Part shown: positions 1-6,672 of the stretch, piece by piece
How the letters are laid out: each line of letters opens with the position of its first letter
Position numbering within the stretch: position 1 is the stretch's first letter
Assembly: GCF_012940005.1 (NCBI RefSeq)
Contig: NZ_SPMX01000071.1
Location: 1 to 49,446 of the forward strand
Direction of reading: 5' to 3'
DNA length: 49,446 bases
Source of the DNA: Candidatus Accumulibacter contiguus
Lineage (GTDB): Bacteria; Pseudomonadota; Gammaproteobacteria; Burkholderiales; Rhodocyclaceae
Program-made: the position numbers and the translations under genes
The notes under the pieces: generated by a model
Database searches by the model: none
Told to the model about the DNA's origin: nothing
What the model saw: the letters and a program-made list of their open reading frames with translations, nothing else

Positions 1-227
1 AACTGCTTGAGGGCAAACAGCACCCCAAAAATCTCGCCGCTGGTCATCTCTCCCGACCAGTCGTCGAATTCGCCCTTCACCAGACGTTCCATGGCGACGA
101 TTCGTTCCGGTGCCCAGTTCGTCAGATTGGCGATGGTTCGTGTGCAGACTTTGCCTCCCTCGCGATAGGACTCGCGAAGCAGGATGGCCGGCCTGGACTT
201 TCGGTTGGGGACGCGGGCGATGTACAT
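1..227 (-). CDS. IS1634-family transposase, N-terminal part (runs off the window)
   Basis: Read on the minus strand from the ATG at 227, the product begins MYIARVPNRKSRPAILLRES and continues with an 'REGGKVCTRTIANLTNWAPERI' type segment. This is the characteristic N-terminus of IS1634 (IS4 superfamily) DDE transposases. Only the first 75 or so residues are in the window; the catalytic DDE part lies to the left. No stop or frameshift is seen in the visible part. An AT-rich stretch just upstream (234-277) differs in composition from the GC-rich surroundings and probably holds the element end and its promoter. The insertion lies inside the integrase-bearing island. Family assignment is from recalled sequence similarity, not from a search. 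Confidence 0.75.
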   Translation of the reverse strand, partial: MYIARVPNRKSRPAILLRESYREGGKVCTRTIANLTNWAPERIVAMERLVKGEFDDWSGEMTSGEIFGVLFALKQ

Positions 228-233
228 GCCGAC

Positions 234-277
234 AATAATAGCCAATAGCACATTGTTTGTAAATAGCTATTATTATA
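234..277 (-). promoter_or_regulatory. AT-rich inverted repeat and -10 box before the IS1634 transposase
   Basis: AATAATAGC (234-242) and GCTATTATT (266-274) form 9-bp perfect inverted arms around a 23-nt loop. On the minus strand a perfect TATAAT (272-277) lies about 45 nt before the transposase ATG. The stretch is far more AT-rich than its neighbours, as is common for an IS end. The exact IS boundary and target duplication cannot be set from one end alone. Confidence 0.45.
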
Positions 278-323
278 TTTACATGCCTACATTTTTGCCG
301 ATTTTCTGGTTTCTTGCCATGAA

Positions 324-473
324 TCAACGACTTACCTCAAGGGCTCCGGGAAGGTCCGTCTGGAAATCGCTGACGCGCCAGGCGAGGTGGCGGTTAATGC
401 GGCAGGCGCGGTGCACGGGAGTGTTGACATGCGCTTGAGCGGCATAGCGCCGTGTGGGGTTCAATGGGCTCAT
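324..473 (-). CDS. Possible 49-residue protein coupled to alpA
   Basis: A short leftward frame whose ATG (471-473) overlaps the stop codon of the AlpA-like gene as ATGA, the arrangement of translationally coupled genes. The product is basic (many Arg and His), has no membrane segment and resembles nothing I recognise. It ends about 100 nt before the AT-rich transposase promoter, so it could be the stump of a longer gene cut by the IS insertion. Support comes only from the overlap and the open frame; the codon pattern is not persuasive. Confidence 0.35.
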   Translation of the reverse strand: MSPLNPTRRYAAQAHVNTPVHRACRINRHLAWRVSDFQTDLPGALEVSR

Positions 474-667
474 GACCGCCTCCCACACACAGGCTCCCTG
501 GAAACCACCCAGGCTTCGACCTCGGAGCGGAGCCAGCCTACCGCGTTTGCGGAAAGTTGGCGTCGGCGGGGGAACTTGCCCTGGCTTTCAAGCCGCCAAC
601 GGGTCGATCGAGAAAGTTTGGTAGCGTCTCGGACTTGACGCTCGCGCCAGTATTCGTGGGTCATCAC
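470..667 (-). CDS. AlpA-family phage-type transcriptional regulator
   Basis: A 65-residue (or 64, if the second start is used) DNA-binding protein of the AlpA/excisionase winged-helix type. The pattern 'V-R-D-A-T-K-L-S-R-S-T-R-W-R-L' followed by 'GKFPRRRQLSANAVGWLRSEVEAWV' is typical: a short helix-turn-helix, a wing with the basic 'FPRRRQL', then a Trp-containing C-terminal helix. Starts GTG and ATG are adjacent at the 5' end; 'GGAGA' lies a few bases before them. AlpA proteins control excision or integrase expression of P4-like satellites and cryptic islands. Here it lies downstream of the integrase and the unknown gene on the same strand. It ends in an ATGA overlap with the next small frame. 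Confidence 0.8.
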   Translation of the reverse strand: MMTHEYWRERQVRDATKLSRSTRWRLESQGKFPRRRQLSANAVGWLRSEVEAWVVSREPVCGRRS

Positions 668-760
668 TGTTCTCCAAGAGATTGAACAGTAGGAATACTA
701 TTGACACGCGCCGCGCTGGTCAGGGAAAAACCTGTCTTACTCAGCGCAGATTTTTCCCTC

Positions 761-1520
761 TCAGATTGCTGTTTTCTTGACTCGCTCCTCCTCGATATCT
801 TTATCGTTTATGGCGCTGAGCATGCTTGCAATCAGCGCGTTGTTGTCGCCACCGAAGAGGTCTCTGTACAATCTTTTTTATCCGCTTGACTTGGTAGCGA
901 ACTGGGGCATCTCTACCGCCGTCCAGGCCATTGATGCGTCTTGGCCAAAAAGAAAGTTCATCTCTCACATCCTCGGAAAACGTAACCAGAAGGTCGGTTA
1001 GCAGAACCTGGCTGCCGTCTGTCGGGAATAACGCGGGTGCTCCAAGGCCCATTCGCTTCCTAACAAAGCCAGTTGCTTGCTCCATTGAGAAGCGCTTTAG
1101 CAAGTACCGAATGTTCAGCGCTGGCCCTAGAAAATCCTTGAAGCTCTCGATCATTTCTGCGATGTGGTCGACATCTTGGGCCAAGCGCGTCAACTTCTCT
1201 CTCTGTCTGCTCGGGCTTTCGACAACACGTCGCTTGGATACCCAGTGGAAGTGCAAGGTTTCCTCTAGAAGCTCAATAACGCGGCTCTGGTATTTGCTAT
1301 CGTCAGCCGATTTACCGCGGTCCAACTTCTCCAAACCAAGGGCTACTGCGGGGTTGCTTAGGAGTCGCCAAAGGTTTCCGATGTCATCCTCCATCAGTTT
1401 GGGGAAATCATCGTTCTCCGGTTTCTCACCGTCCCGGCACTGTCTTGCCCAATTCTTTATCCATGTTGGCAGGCTGCTTGGAAAGCGATCTGTTGACAAC
1501 GAATCTGTTGGTGTCGTCAT
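761..1520 (-). pseudogene. Unknown island protein, coupled to the integrase, interrupted by one frameshift
   Basis: The start ATG (1518-1520) overlaps the integrase stop as ATGA and has a GAGGGA-type ribosome site inside the integrase gene. The first ~215 residues read in one frame, rich in charged residues with helical stretches such as 'IAEMIESFKDFLG'. At the T6 run 875-880 (A6 on the coding strand) the sense continues in another frame, which gives 'RLYRDLFGGDNNALIASML' and an acidic/basic helical tail to a stop at 761. Removing one A restores a single protein of about 252 residues. Without that correction the frame ends at 801 in a basic, unnatural tail. No family recognised. Position between integrase and AlpA suggests an island maintenance or regulatory role, which is inference only. 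Confidence 0.6.
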
Positions 1521-2791
1521 TTCTGTTCCCTCACCAGAGTTTGGGTGAGTTCTATCAATTGCCCACCCCACTGCTCAAAAGCAGCCTTCCGTTCCTGCAT
1601 GTATTCCTGGCGTTGATATACGCCAACAATGCCTTGCTGAACATGGTTCAAGCAGCGCTCGATGACGTGAGGCTCGACACCAAGATCGCCCATGCGGGAT
1701 GCCATGGTCCTGCGGAGGTCGTGTGGCGACCATTCACCCCCTGCGAGCAACAAGCTTGCAGTCCTCGGCTTTCGATTCTTGAGCGAGTCAGCGCCGATCC
1801 GGTCGCGGATCGCCCTTGAGATGGTCTTGTCCGACAGGGGATTCTCGGTATTTCGGCCGGTCAGGAGGTAGGGACCGGCGCTGACCTTCTTGAGAGTGTT
1901 GAGTTGCTCCGTCGCGAATTGAGACAGGTGAATGGTGTGGCTGATGCCGTTCTTCGAGTTCTCCTTGGGTATGACCCAGAGCCCTTGCGTCTCGTTTATA
2001 TCCGTCCAGCGGGCCTTGTGCAATTCTCCGACGCGAGCCCCGGTGGCCAGGAGTAGCCAGACCGCCGCTTGCATGCGCGGGTGCAGGTCAGACTCTTGGA
2101 GTTTGTGCGCCAGTTCCTGGATCTCGCCTGGAGACAGGTTCCGATCAGAAGGCGTTTCCTTGCCGCCGGCCTGCTTCTTGGAAAGGGCGAGCGTGGGGTC
2201 CGTGGTGACAATGCCGCGGCCCATGCCATGCCGGAACATCTGGCGCATCAGGGACAAGGCCACATTGGCCGTGCGCCGAGCGCCGCGCGCAAGAATCCGG
2301 TCAATGACCTGAACGATGTGGGGAAGGTGGACATCCTTGGCCCGCATGTTTCCGATGACCGGTAGCACATCGCGGCGGATGGCGGCTTCGACCGCACGGC
2401 CACCGTCCTTTCGGTGAGCGCAGAGGTACACTCGCTTCCAGTCTTCGAAGAGCGCTGTGATGGTCTTTTCCATGCTTTCCATCGCCTGTGTTGCTGAGCG
2501 CGCGGAGCGCTCATGCTCCTCCTTGACGACGGGGTCGAGGCCGGACCTCACCAGGTTGCGGGCTGCGTTCCGGTTTTCCCTGGCTTTGGCCAGGCTGGTG
2601 GCCGGGTAGGTGCCGCAGTTGTAGCGCCGTTCCTTGCCGTTGAACAGGAAGCGATAGTAGAAATTGATGGCGCCACCCTTCGAGTGGGGAAGAACGCGAA
2701 TCCAGAGGCCGCCACCGTCGCCGAACAGTTGCTCGGTGTCTCCAGGCTTTACGACCCTCAGATGTTTGTCGGTGAGCTTGTTTTCAACCAT
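1517..2791 (-). CDS. P4-type tyrosine integrase
   Basis: A 424-residue site-specific recombinase that cuts and rejoins island and chromosome at the att site. Residues ~5-95 form the arm-binding DUF4102 domain ('LWIRVLPHSKGGAINFYYRF', 'RYNCGTYPATSLAKARE'), followed by a core-binding SAM-like domain and the catalytic domain. Catalytic residues are visible: Arg in 'ATGARVGELHKARW', His and Arg in 'HDLRRTMASRM', and the likely nucleophile Tyr in 'VGVYQRQEY'. Length fits the family. The gene starts about 215 bp from the tRNA-Pro fragment and reads away from it. Three direct repeats upstream are candidate arm sites. It is coupled by ATGA to the next gene. It looks intact. Confidence 0.93.
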   Translation of the reverse strand: MVENKLTDKHLRVVKPGDTEQLFGDGGGLWIRVLPHSKGGAINFYYRFLFNGKERRYNCGTYPATSLAKARENRNAARNLVRSGLDPVVKEEHERSARSATQAMESMEKTITALFEDWKRVYLCAHRKDGGRAVEAAIRRDVLPVIGNMRAKDVHLPHIVQVIDRILARGARRTANVALSLMRQMFRHGMGRGIVTTDPTLALSKKQAGGKETPSDRNLSPGEIQELAHKLQESDLHPRMQAAVWLLLATGARVGELHKARWTDINETQGLWVIPKENSKNGISHTIHLSQFATEQLNTLKKVSAGPYLLTGRNTENPLSDKTISRAIRDRIGADSLKNRKPRTASLLLAGGEWSPHDLRRTMASRMGDLGVEPHVIERCLNHVQQGIVGVYQRQEYMQERKAAFEQWGGQLIELTQTLVREQK

Positions 2792-2833
2792 GGTGATACT
2801 CCTGTCAAATTTGGACTCCTTGGCTGCTTGGTC

Positions 2834-2876
2834 GCGGTACGGTTCCAGGATCAGCGGTACGGTTTGCGGTACGGTT
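2834..2876. repeat. Three GCGGTACGGTT direct repeats before the integrase
   Basis: Exact copies of the 11-mer GCGGTACGGTT lie at 2834-2844, 2854-2864 and 2866-2876, spaced 20 and 12 bp, between the integrase start and the att site. Short iterated sequences here are usually arm-type integrase sites or excisionase/AlpA sites. Which protein binds is inferred only from position. The repeats also overlap the region where the integrase promoter should be. Confidence 0.7.
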
Positions 2877-3007
2877 TCCCACCGGCAAGCGGTGAAACCA
2901 TGCGAAACACGGTGCGCACAAGTCTAACGCTTGTAGGTTGATTTGAATAGATAATCTAGGTTATGTGCGAACGTACAGAAACCGGAAGAAACGGGAAACG
3001 TGTTTTA

Positions 3008-3051
3008 TGGGGTGCAAGGGGTCCCGAGTTCGAATCCCGGCGCCCCGACCA
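3008..3051 (+). other. att site: 3' half of tRNA-Pro(GGG)
   Basis: The stretch begins in the anticodon loop (TGGGGT, anticodon GGG), continues with the 3' strand of the anticodon stem (GCAAG), the variable loop, a T arm with TTCGAAT, the acceptor strand CGCCCCG, the discriminator A and an encoded CCA. CGG...CCGACCA termini are typical of bacterial tRNA-Pro. No 5' half precedes it, so it is a partial copy made by integration. The T stem holds one A/C mismatch (CCGAG against CCCGG), suggesting it has drifted or was a divergent att copy. Confidence 0.8.
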
Positions 3052-3067
3052 ATCGAATCAAACACAT

Positions 3068-3093
3068 AGGCCGCTCTTCGGAGTGGCCTTTTT
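3068..3093 (+). terminator. Rho-independent terminator of the original tRNA-Pro unit
   Basis: AGGCCGCTC and GAGTGGCCT pair (one G-U) around a TTCG loop and run into TTTTT. It lies 17 nt after the tRNA fragment, so it most likely ended the tRNA transcript before the island split the gene. It now isolates the island from the chromosomal genes to the right. Confidence 0.85.
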
Positions 3094-3138
3094 GCGTTCG
3101 CCGTGACCGTTGGTGCGGCTGGCTCGATCGTTGTTTGA

Positions 3139-3933
3139 TCAGCGATCTGCGGAGCCGGCCGGCCAGCGGAATTGCTCCCGGCCATCGAAAAACTGGACGA
3201 TTCGCTGGATTCGCTTGCGATCCTGATCGGTCAAGCGCGGCTTCTGCGTATAGGCCAGATAGAAACGCAAGCGCTGGGTGCGCGACAATCGCTGCCTGGC
3301 CGGCCTGTCCAGGCAGGCCAGATCCTTGATGATCCGGTAGTCAAGAACAACGCCGCGGTAGTAGCCACCGCTCGGACAGTCGATCAGATAGACCGTCGAT
3401 CTGCCATCCACCAGAAGGTTGCGCCACTTGAGATCATTGTGTGCGAAGCGCGCTGCGTGCAGCGTTCGCGCGATGTCAGCGATCTGCCTGGAGACCTCTG
3501 CAACCCAGCGTCGGTCAGACAGGCGAGGATCGTTCCGATAGTTCATCTGTGCCAGATCCATGGTGTCGGGAATTTCCTCGGTCACCACCGCGCCGCGTGT
3601 AAAAGCACCGCAGCGACGCTCCAGCCCATAGGCCACCACCGTTGCCGTGGGGATTCCCCAGGCCCGAAAGGTCAGCAGGTTCTGCCATTCGGCACGTACG
3701 CGCGGTGGGCCCAGCCAACGACGCAGGCCGAACCAGCGGCGTGTGCGGTTTTTGCCGGAGCCGGTGTAGCGCTTGACGTAGTAGCGCTTCCCATCAATCG
3801 AGACGCGCAGCACGCGGCTCAACGAATCGTGGGTAATCAGCTCGCCGTCGAGCGCAAAGACGCGATCGATGTCGCTGAACGGGCAGACGGCTTCGCCTGT
3901 CGCGTAGTCGGGATTCAGAGTCCAGTCAATCAT
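3139..3933 (-). CDS. WaaP/Kdo-kinase-like lipopolysaccharide kinase
   Basis: A 264-residue protein of the lipopolysaccharide-core kinase (InaA/WaaP/KdkA) branch of the protein-kinase fold. These enzymes phosphorylate heptose or Kdo of the LPS core at the inner membrane face. Visible are a nucleotide-binding Lys in 'KRYYVKRYTGSGKNR', the catalytic loop 'HNDLKWRNLLV' and the metal-binding Asp in 'YLIDCPSGG'. The C-terminal 'RLRFYLAYTQKPRLT' is shared with the second kinase at 4868-5701. The ATG at 3933 follows a GATGAG purine tract. A TATAAT box on the same strand lies at 4072-4077. The sugar substrate cannot be told from the sequence. Confidence 0.8.
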   Translation of the reverse strand: MIDWTLNPDYATGEAVCPFSDIDRVFALDGELITHDSLSRVLRVSIDGKRYYVKRYTGSGKNRTRRWFGLRRWLGPPRVRAEWQNLLTFRAWGIPTATVVAYGLERRCGAFTRGAVVTEEIPDTMDLAQMNYRNDPRLSDRRWVAEVSRQIADIARTLHAARFAHNDLKWRNLLVDGRSTVYLIDCPSGGYYRGVVLDYRIIKDLACLDRPARQRLSRTQRLRFYLAYTQKPRLTDQDRKRIQRIVQFFDGREQFRWPAGSADR

Positions 3934-4035
3934 GTCATCTCATCGGCGGCGGACTATTCCGAAAGCACGATGCGGAGTATCACCGCCATGCACAGCAGCA
4001 GAATCGATTTCGCAGGCGCCTTGGCAAGGTGTGGG

Positions 4036-4084
4036 TTGTCGGGTTCATGAAGCAGAATTGCCGGAGGCACGATTATAGCCGTCC
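4036..4084 (-). repeat. 49-bp promoter-like repeat, copy 1 (TATAAT toward the WaaP-like kinase)
   Basis: Matches 9664-9712 at about 39 of 49 positions without gaps. Both copies contain the minus-strand sequence TATAATCG followed by CGGC and then CACGAACC/CATGAACC. The strongest part is around TATAAT (4072-4077), so it may be a conserved promoter plus leader rather than a transposable repeat. A 38-codon frame with a hydrophobic stretch (3954-4070, GTG start) lies inside it, ending 20 nt before the kinase, but its start falls at or before the expected transcription start, so I do not call it a gene. Confidence 0.5.
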
Positions 4085-4128
4085 TTGCCAGGTCAGGGTT
4101 CGCCGCGGCCCAGCGGCCAAATCCTGGA

Positions 4129-4158
4129 TTGACCGCAGTTGATGAGGGAAGCTATACT
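4129..4158 (+). promoter_or_regulatory. Sigma-70 promoter for the methyltransferase-kinase pair
   Basis: TTGACC (4129-4134) and TATACT (4153-4158) are 18 bp apart and lie about 57 bp before the ATG at 4215. Both hexamers are near consensus. No other candidate of similar quality is seen in the divergent interval 3934-4214. Confidence 0.6.
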
Positions 4159-4214
4159 CCGCGGGTGCTGCGGGGTGTCCTATGCCAGCGCGACGAATTG
4201 TTGCTGGAAATTCC

Positions 4215-4855
4215 ATGACCGAATCCGACGTTGCCTACGGCGCCAAGTCCAAGTACACCGAAGTCAAGGCCCGTGCCTACGCCAACCGGGACGCGCGGCG
4301 CAATATCCCCGAATTAAGACTCGTCGCTCGCGCCTTCCAGCTGATTCCGAAACCCGCCAGGTACTAGACGTGCCCTGTGGCGGTGGACGCGTGACGGTGT
4401 TGCTCGGCCAGCTCGGTTACGAAATGAGCGCGGGGGATTACTCCGATCCGATGCGCCAGATCACCCGCGAAACCACGGCTGCCAACGGATTGAAGGTCGA
4501 GATCTTCAAGGAGGATATCGAACAACTCTCGCAGCGGGATCAAAGTTTCGACGCCATCGTCTGCTTCCGTTTCTTTCATCACCTGCCCAACGCGGAACTG
4601 CGCCGTAAGGTCGTCGGCGAACTGTGTCGGGTCGCACGCCGGCATGTGGCGATGTCGTATTTCAATCCCAGGACCTTGCGCGCCTTGGAGCAAGAAATCC
4701 GCAAGTTGCGCGGAAGGAAACTGACGGTCTTCAACACGTCGCTCGCCGAGGTGTCCGCCTACTTTGCGGAATATGGTTTCCGGCTGGTGAAAAATTTCCG
4801 GCTCGACCTCATCAACAACCTGCATCTGGCCGTCTTCGAGCGCGCGCCGCGCTGA
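4215..4855 (+). pseudogene. Class I SAM-dependent methyltransferase, split by a one-base deletion
   Basis: The first frame starts MTESDVAYGAKSKYTEVKAR and stops at TAG 4365-4367. The second frame carries the SAM-binding motif 'VLDVPCGGGRVTVLLGQLG' and then 'FDAIVCFRFFHHLP', both classic for class I methyltransferases, to the stop at 4855. The two parts join sensibly if GG at 4360-4361 is read as GGG ('KPAR' then 'VLDVPCGGG'). The restored protein is about 213 residues. It lies 12 nt before the second WaaP-like kinase and shares its promoter, so it may act on the same LPS core or lipid substrate; this is inference. The break is probably a sequencing error. Confidence 0.75.
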
Positions 4856-4867
4856 AGCCAGCGCGCC

Positions 4868-5701
4868 ATGCTTCGCACCCAACGCACCTACCTCGCACCC
4901 GGGTGGGAGGAAGCATTGCGCGCCGCCGACTTATACTCGGTGGAGGCGATATTTGCCCTGACCGCCGGCACGATCGTCCGCACGAGCGGCAGCAGCGAAG
5001 TGCGGCGAATAAAGGCCCCCAGCTCCTCCGGCCCGGAATTCTTGTTCCTCAAGAAATATTGGGTCACTCGCTGGGCGCAGCTTCGCAGCCGGGTTTTCCG
5101 CGGGATGCTGTTTGGCGAGTCCATGGTCGAGCGCGAATTCCGCAACCTGTCCCGCTTGTGCGAATGGGGCTTGAGCCGGGCCTACCCTGTCGCTTTCGGC
5201 GAAGAGCGCCGCTGGGGATGGCTGTGGCGCTCGTTTCTTATCACGGCAGGCATTCCTGAACCGACCGGGCTCGACACTTTTATCCGTGATCAACTGCCTC
5301 TCTTGCCAATCGCCGAAAAGCACCGCGCTACACGCGATCTATTGATGGAGACCGCCCGGCTGGTAGGCGCGATGCACGCACGAAATTTTCTCCACCGTGA
5401 TCTGTTCTGGCGCAACCTCGTCATCGCGAACAATGCTCTCGCCCAGCTTTCAGTCATTGACGCCCCACGTGGCCGCCTGCTAGTCCGTCCGCTGAGCGTG
5501 GCCGAACGCGCCGCTGACCTCGCGTGTCTGGATGCGGCAGCGCCGTATTATTTTTCCCGCCCGCAACGACTGCGCTTTTTCCTGGCCTACCGGCAGCAGA
5601 GCCGCTTGGATGCGGCGGGCAAAGAGTTGTTGCAAAAGGCGCTGGCCGCCGCTGCGCCGCAGCGCAGCCGTCAGCTCGATCATGTTCATGTCGCGCAGTA
5701 G
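4868..5701 (+). CDS. Second WaaP/Kdo-kinase-like lipopolysaccharide kinase
   Basis: A 277-residue relative of the kinase at 3139-3933. Motifs seen are 'EFLFLKKYW' (nucleotide Lys), 'FLHRDLFWRNLVI' (catalytic loop HRD), 'SVIDAPRG' (metal Asp) and the C-terminal 'RLRFFLAYRQQSRLD'. It follows the methyltransferase by 12 nt, likely one transcript. The two kinases diverge from a shared 280-bp interval. Having HRDLxxxN, as in canonical kinases, while the first has HNDLxxxN, suggests different substrates or positions on the core sugar, but this is inference. Upstream ATG at 4868 is the only reasonable start. Confidence 0.8.
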   Translation: MLRTQRTYLAPGWEEALRAADLYSVEAIFALTAGTIVRTSGSSEVRRIKAPSSSGPEFLFLKKYWVTRWAQLRSRVFRGMLFGESMVEREFRNLSRLCEWGLSRAYPVAFGEERRWGWLWRSFLITAGIPEPTGLDTFIRDQLPLLPIAEKHRATRDLLMETARLVGAMHARNFLHRDLFWRNLVIANNALAQLSVIDAPRGRLLVRPLSVAERAADLACLDAAAPYYFSRPQRLRFFLAYRQQSRLDAAGKELLQKALAAAAPQRSRQLDHVHVAQ

Positions 5702-5868
5702 CGCGCGCCTGCAATCACATCGGGAGAATGGGGCGGCCCGGCTCTGAACTGGCGACCTGGAACTGGCTGGTGTGGCACAGTGCCTTGGGCGAATTGCTCG
5801 ACGTCGACCTCGCCGCGATGTCGCATAGGTGCCTGTACCGCTCCTCGGACGTCCTGATGAAGCATCGG

Positions 5869-6672
5869 CTAAGCGAATCTCGCCGACAGACCGCCATCGA
5901 CGACGAGTTCGGTGGCGGTGATATACTTGGCTTCGTCGGAGGCCAGGAACAACGTCGCATGCGCGGTATCCCAGGCGTCGCCCATGTGGCCGAGCGGACA
6001 CTGGGCGTCGCGCGTGCGGATCAGGTTGGCGATGTCGCCTTCCTCGCCATAGACGCGGGTGAGCGCGGCATGTACCAGCGGCGTGTTCATCAGTCCGGGC
6101 AGGACGCAGTTGGCGCGGATGCCATCGGGTGCGTGCCGGATGGCCATGGTCCGCGTCATCGCCACCATCGCCCCCTTGCTGGCTGCGTAGAAGCCGTAGT
6201 TGACGCCGGCCCAGCCGAGAACGGCCACCGAGGCATTGTTGACGATCGCGCCGGCGTGCTGGCGGATCATCACCGGCAGCACGTGGTGACAGGTCAGGTA
6301 GGCACTCTTGAGGTTGATGCTCATCAGCCGGTCCCAGGTCGCCTCGTCGAGTTCCGCCGGACCGCCGACGACGGCAATACCGACGTTGTTGACCAGGATG
6401 TCGATGCGCCCGTAGGTGTCGAGTGCCGTCGCCACCAGGCGCTCGACATCGGCGGCGCGAGCCACATCGGCGACGACGCAAATGCCGGTTCCCCCTTCAT
6501 CGTCGATGATTTGCTGCGTCGCTGCGCCCGCTTCGGCATCGATGTCTGCGCCGACGACCCTGGCGCCCTCGCGCGCGAACAATACCGACATTGCCTTGCC
6601 GTTGCCCCATCCCGGCCCGATCGAGCCGCTGCCGGTGACGATGGCCACCTTGTCCTGCAGGCGTCCGCTCAT
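5869..6672 (-). CDS. Short-chain dehydrogenase/reductase (SDR)
   Basis: A 267-residue NAD(P)-dependent oxidoreductase of the classical SDR family. The cofactor motif is a variant, 'TGSGSIGPGWGNG', where most members have TGxxxGxG; 'ILVNNVGIA' (NNxG), 'NNASV' and the catalytic 'YGFYAASKG' (YxxxK) are present. 'VVDGG' near the end is typical. The ATG (6670-6672) overlaps the stop of the acyl-CoA ligase as ATGA, so the two are co-translated. With the ligase and the hydrolase upstream it probably belongs to a pathway for degrading a carboxylic acid, perhaps oxidising a hydroxyacyl intermediate. The substrate is not visible. Confidence 0.85.
   Translation of the reverse strand: MSGRLQDKVAIVTGSGSIGPGWGNGKAMSVLFAREGARVVGADIDAEAGAATQQIIDDEGGTGICVVADVARAADVERLVATALDTYGRIDILVNNVGIAVVGGPAELDEATWDRLMSINLKSAYLTCHHVLPVMIRQHAGAIVNNASVAVLGWAGVNYGFYAASKGAMVAMTRTMAIRHAPDGIRANCVLPGLMNTPLVHAALTRVYGEEGDIANLIRTRDAQCPLGHMGDAWDTAHATLFLASDEAKYITATELVVDGGLSARFA

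Larger units (their letters stand above)
1..3051. mobile_element. Integrase end of a genomic island inserted in a tRNA-Pro gene
   Basis: All genes here read leftward: integrase, an unknown coupled gene, an AlpA-like regulator and a transposase start. The right border is a 3' fragment of tRNA-Pro (3008-3051) followed by a tRNA-type terminator and then housekeeping-like genes. This is the usual layout of a P4-type integrative element: the integrase lies next to the att site, and the intact tRNA would sit at the other end, beyond position 1. The left end is outside the window, so size and cargo are unknown. The limits given are the window edge and the last base of the tRNA fragment. Confidence 0.8.

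Noticed and set aside
801-1571. 256-residue reading of the unknown island gene
   Set aside because: The first 17 codons overlap the integrase end, and the last 20-odd residues are an out-of-frame basic tail; start 1520 and stop 761 in the corrected frame fit better.
3008-3051. Complete tRNA gene
   Set aside because: Only the part from the anticodon loop to CCA exists; no D arm or 5' acceptor strand precedes it.
3954-4070. 38-residue hydrophobic peptide upstream of the WaaP-like kinase
   Set aside because: Its GTG start lies directly next to the TATAAT box, so it would precede the transcription start; no other start codon is available.
5687-5859. Small minus-strand frame downstream of the SDR (~58 residues)
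   Set aside because: Overlaps the tail of the second kinase gene, has no ribosome site and its product resembles nothing; likely chance in GC-rich DNA.
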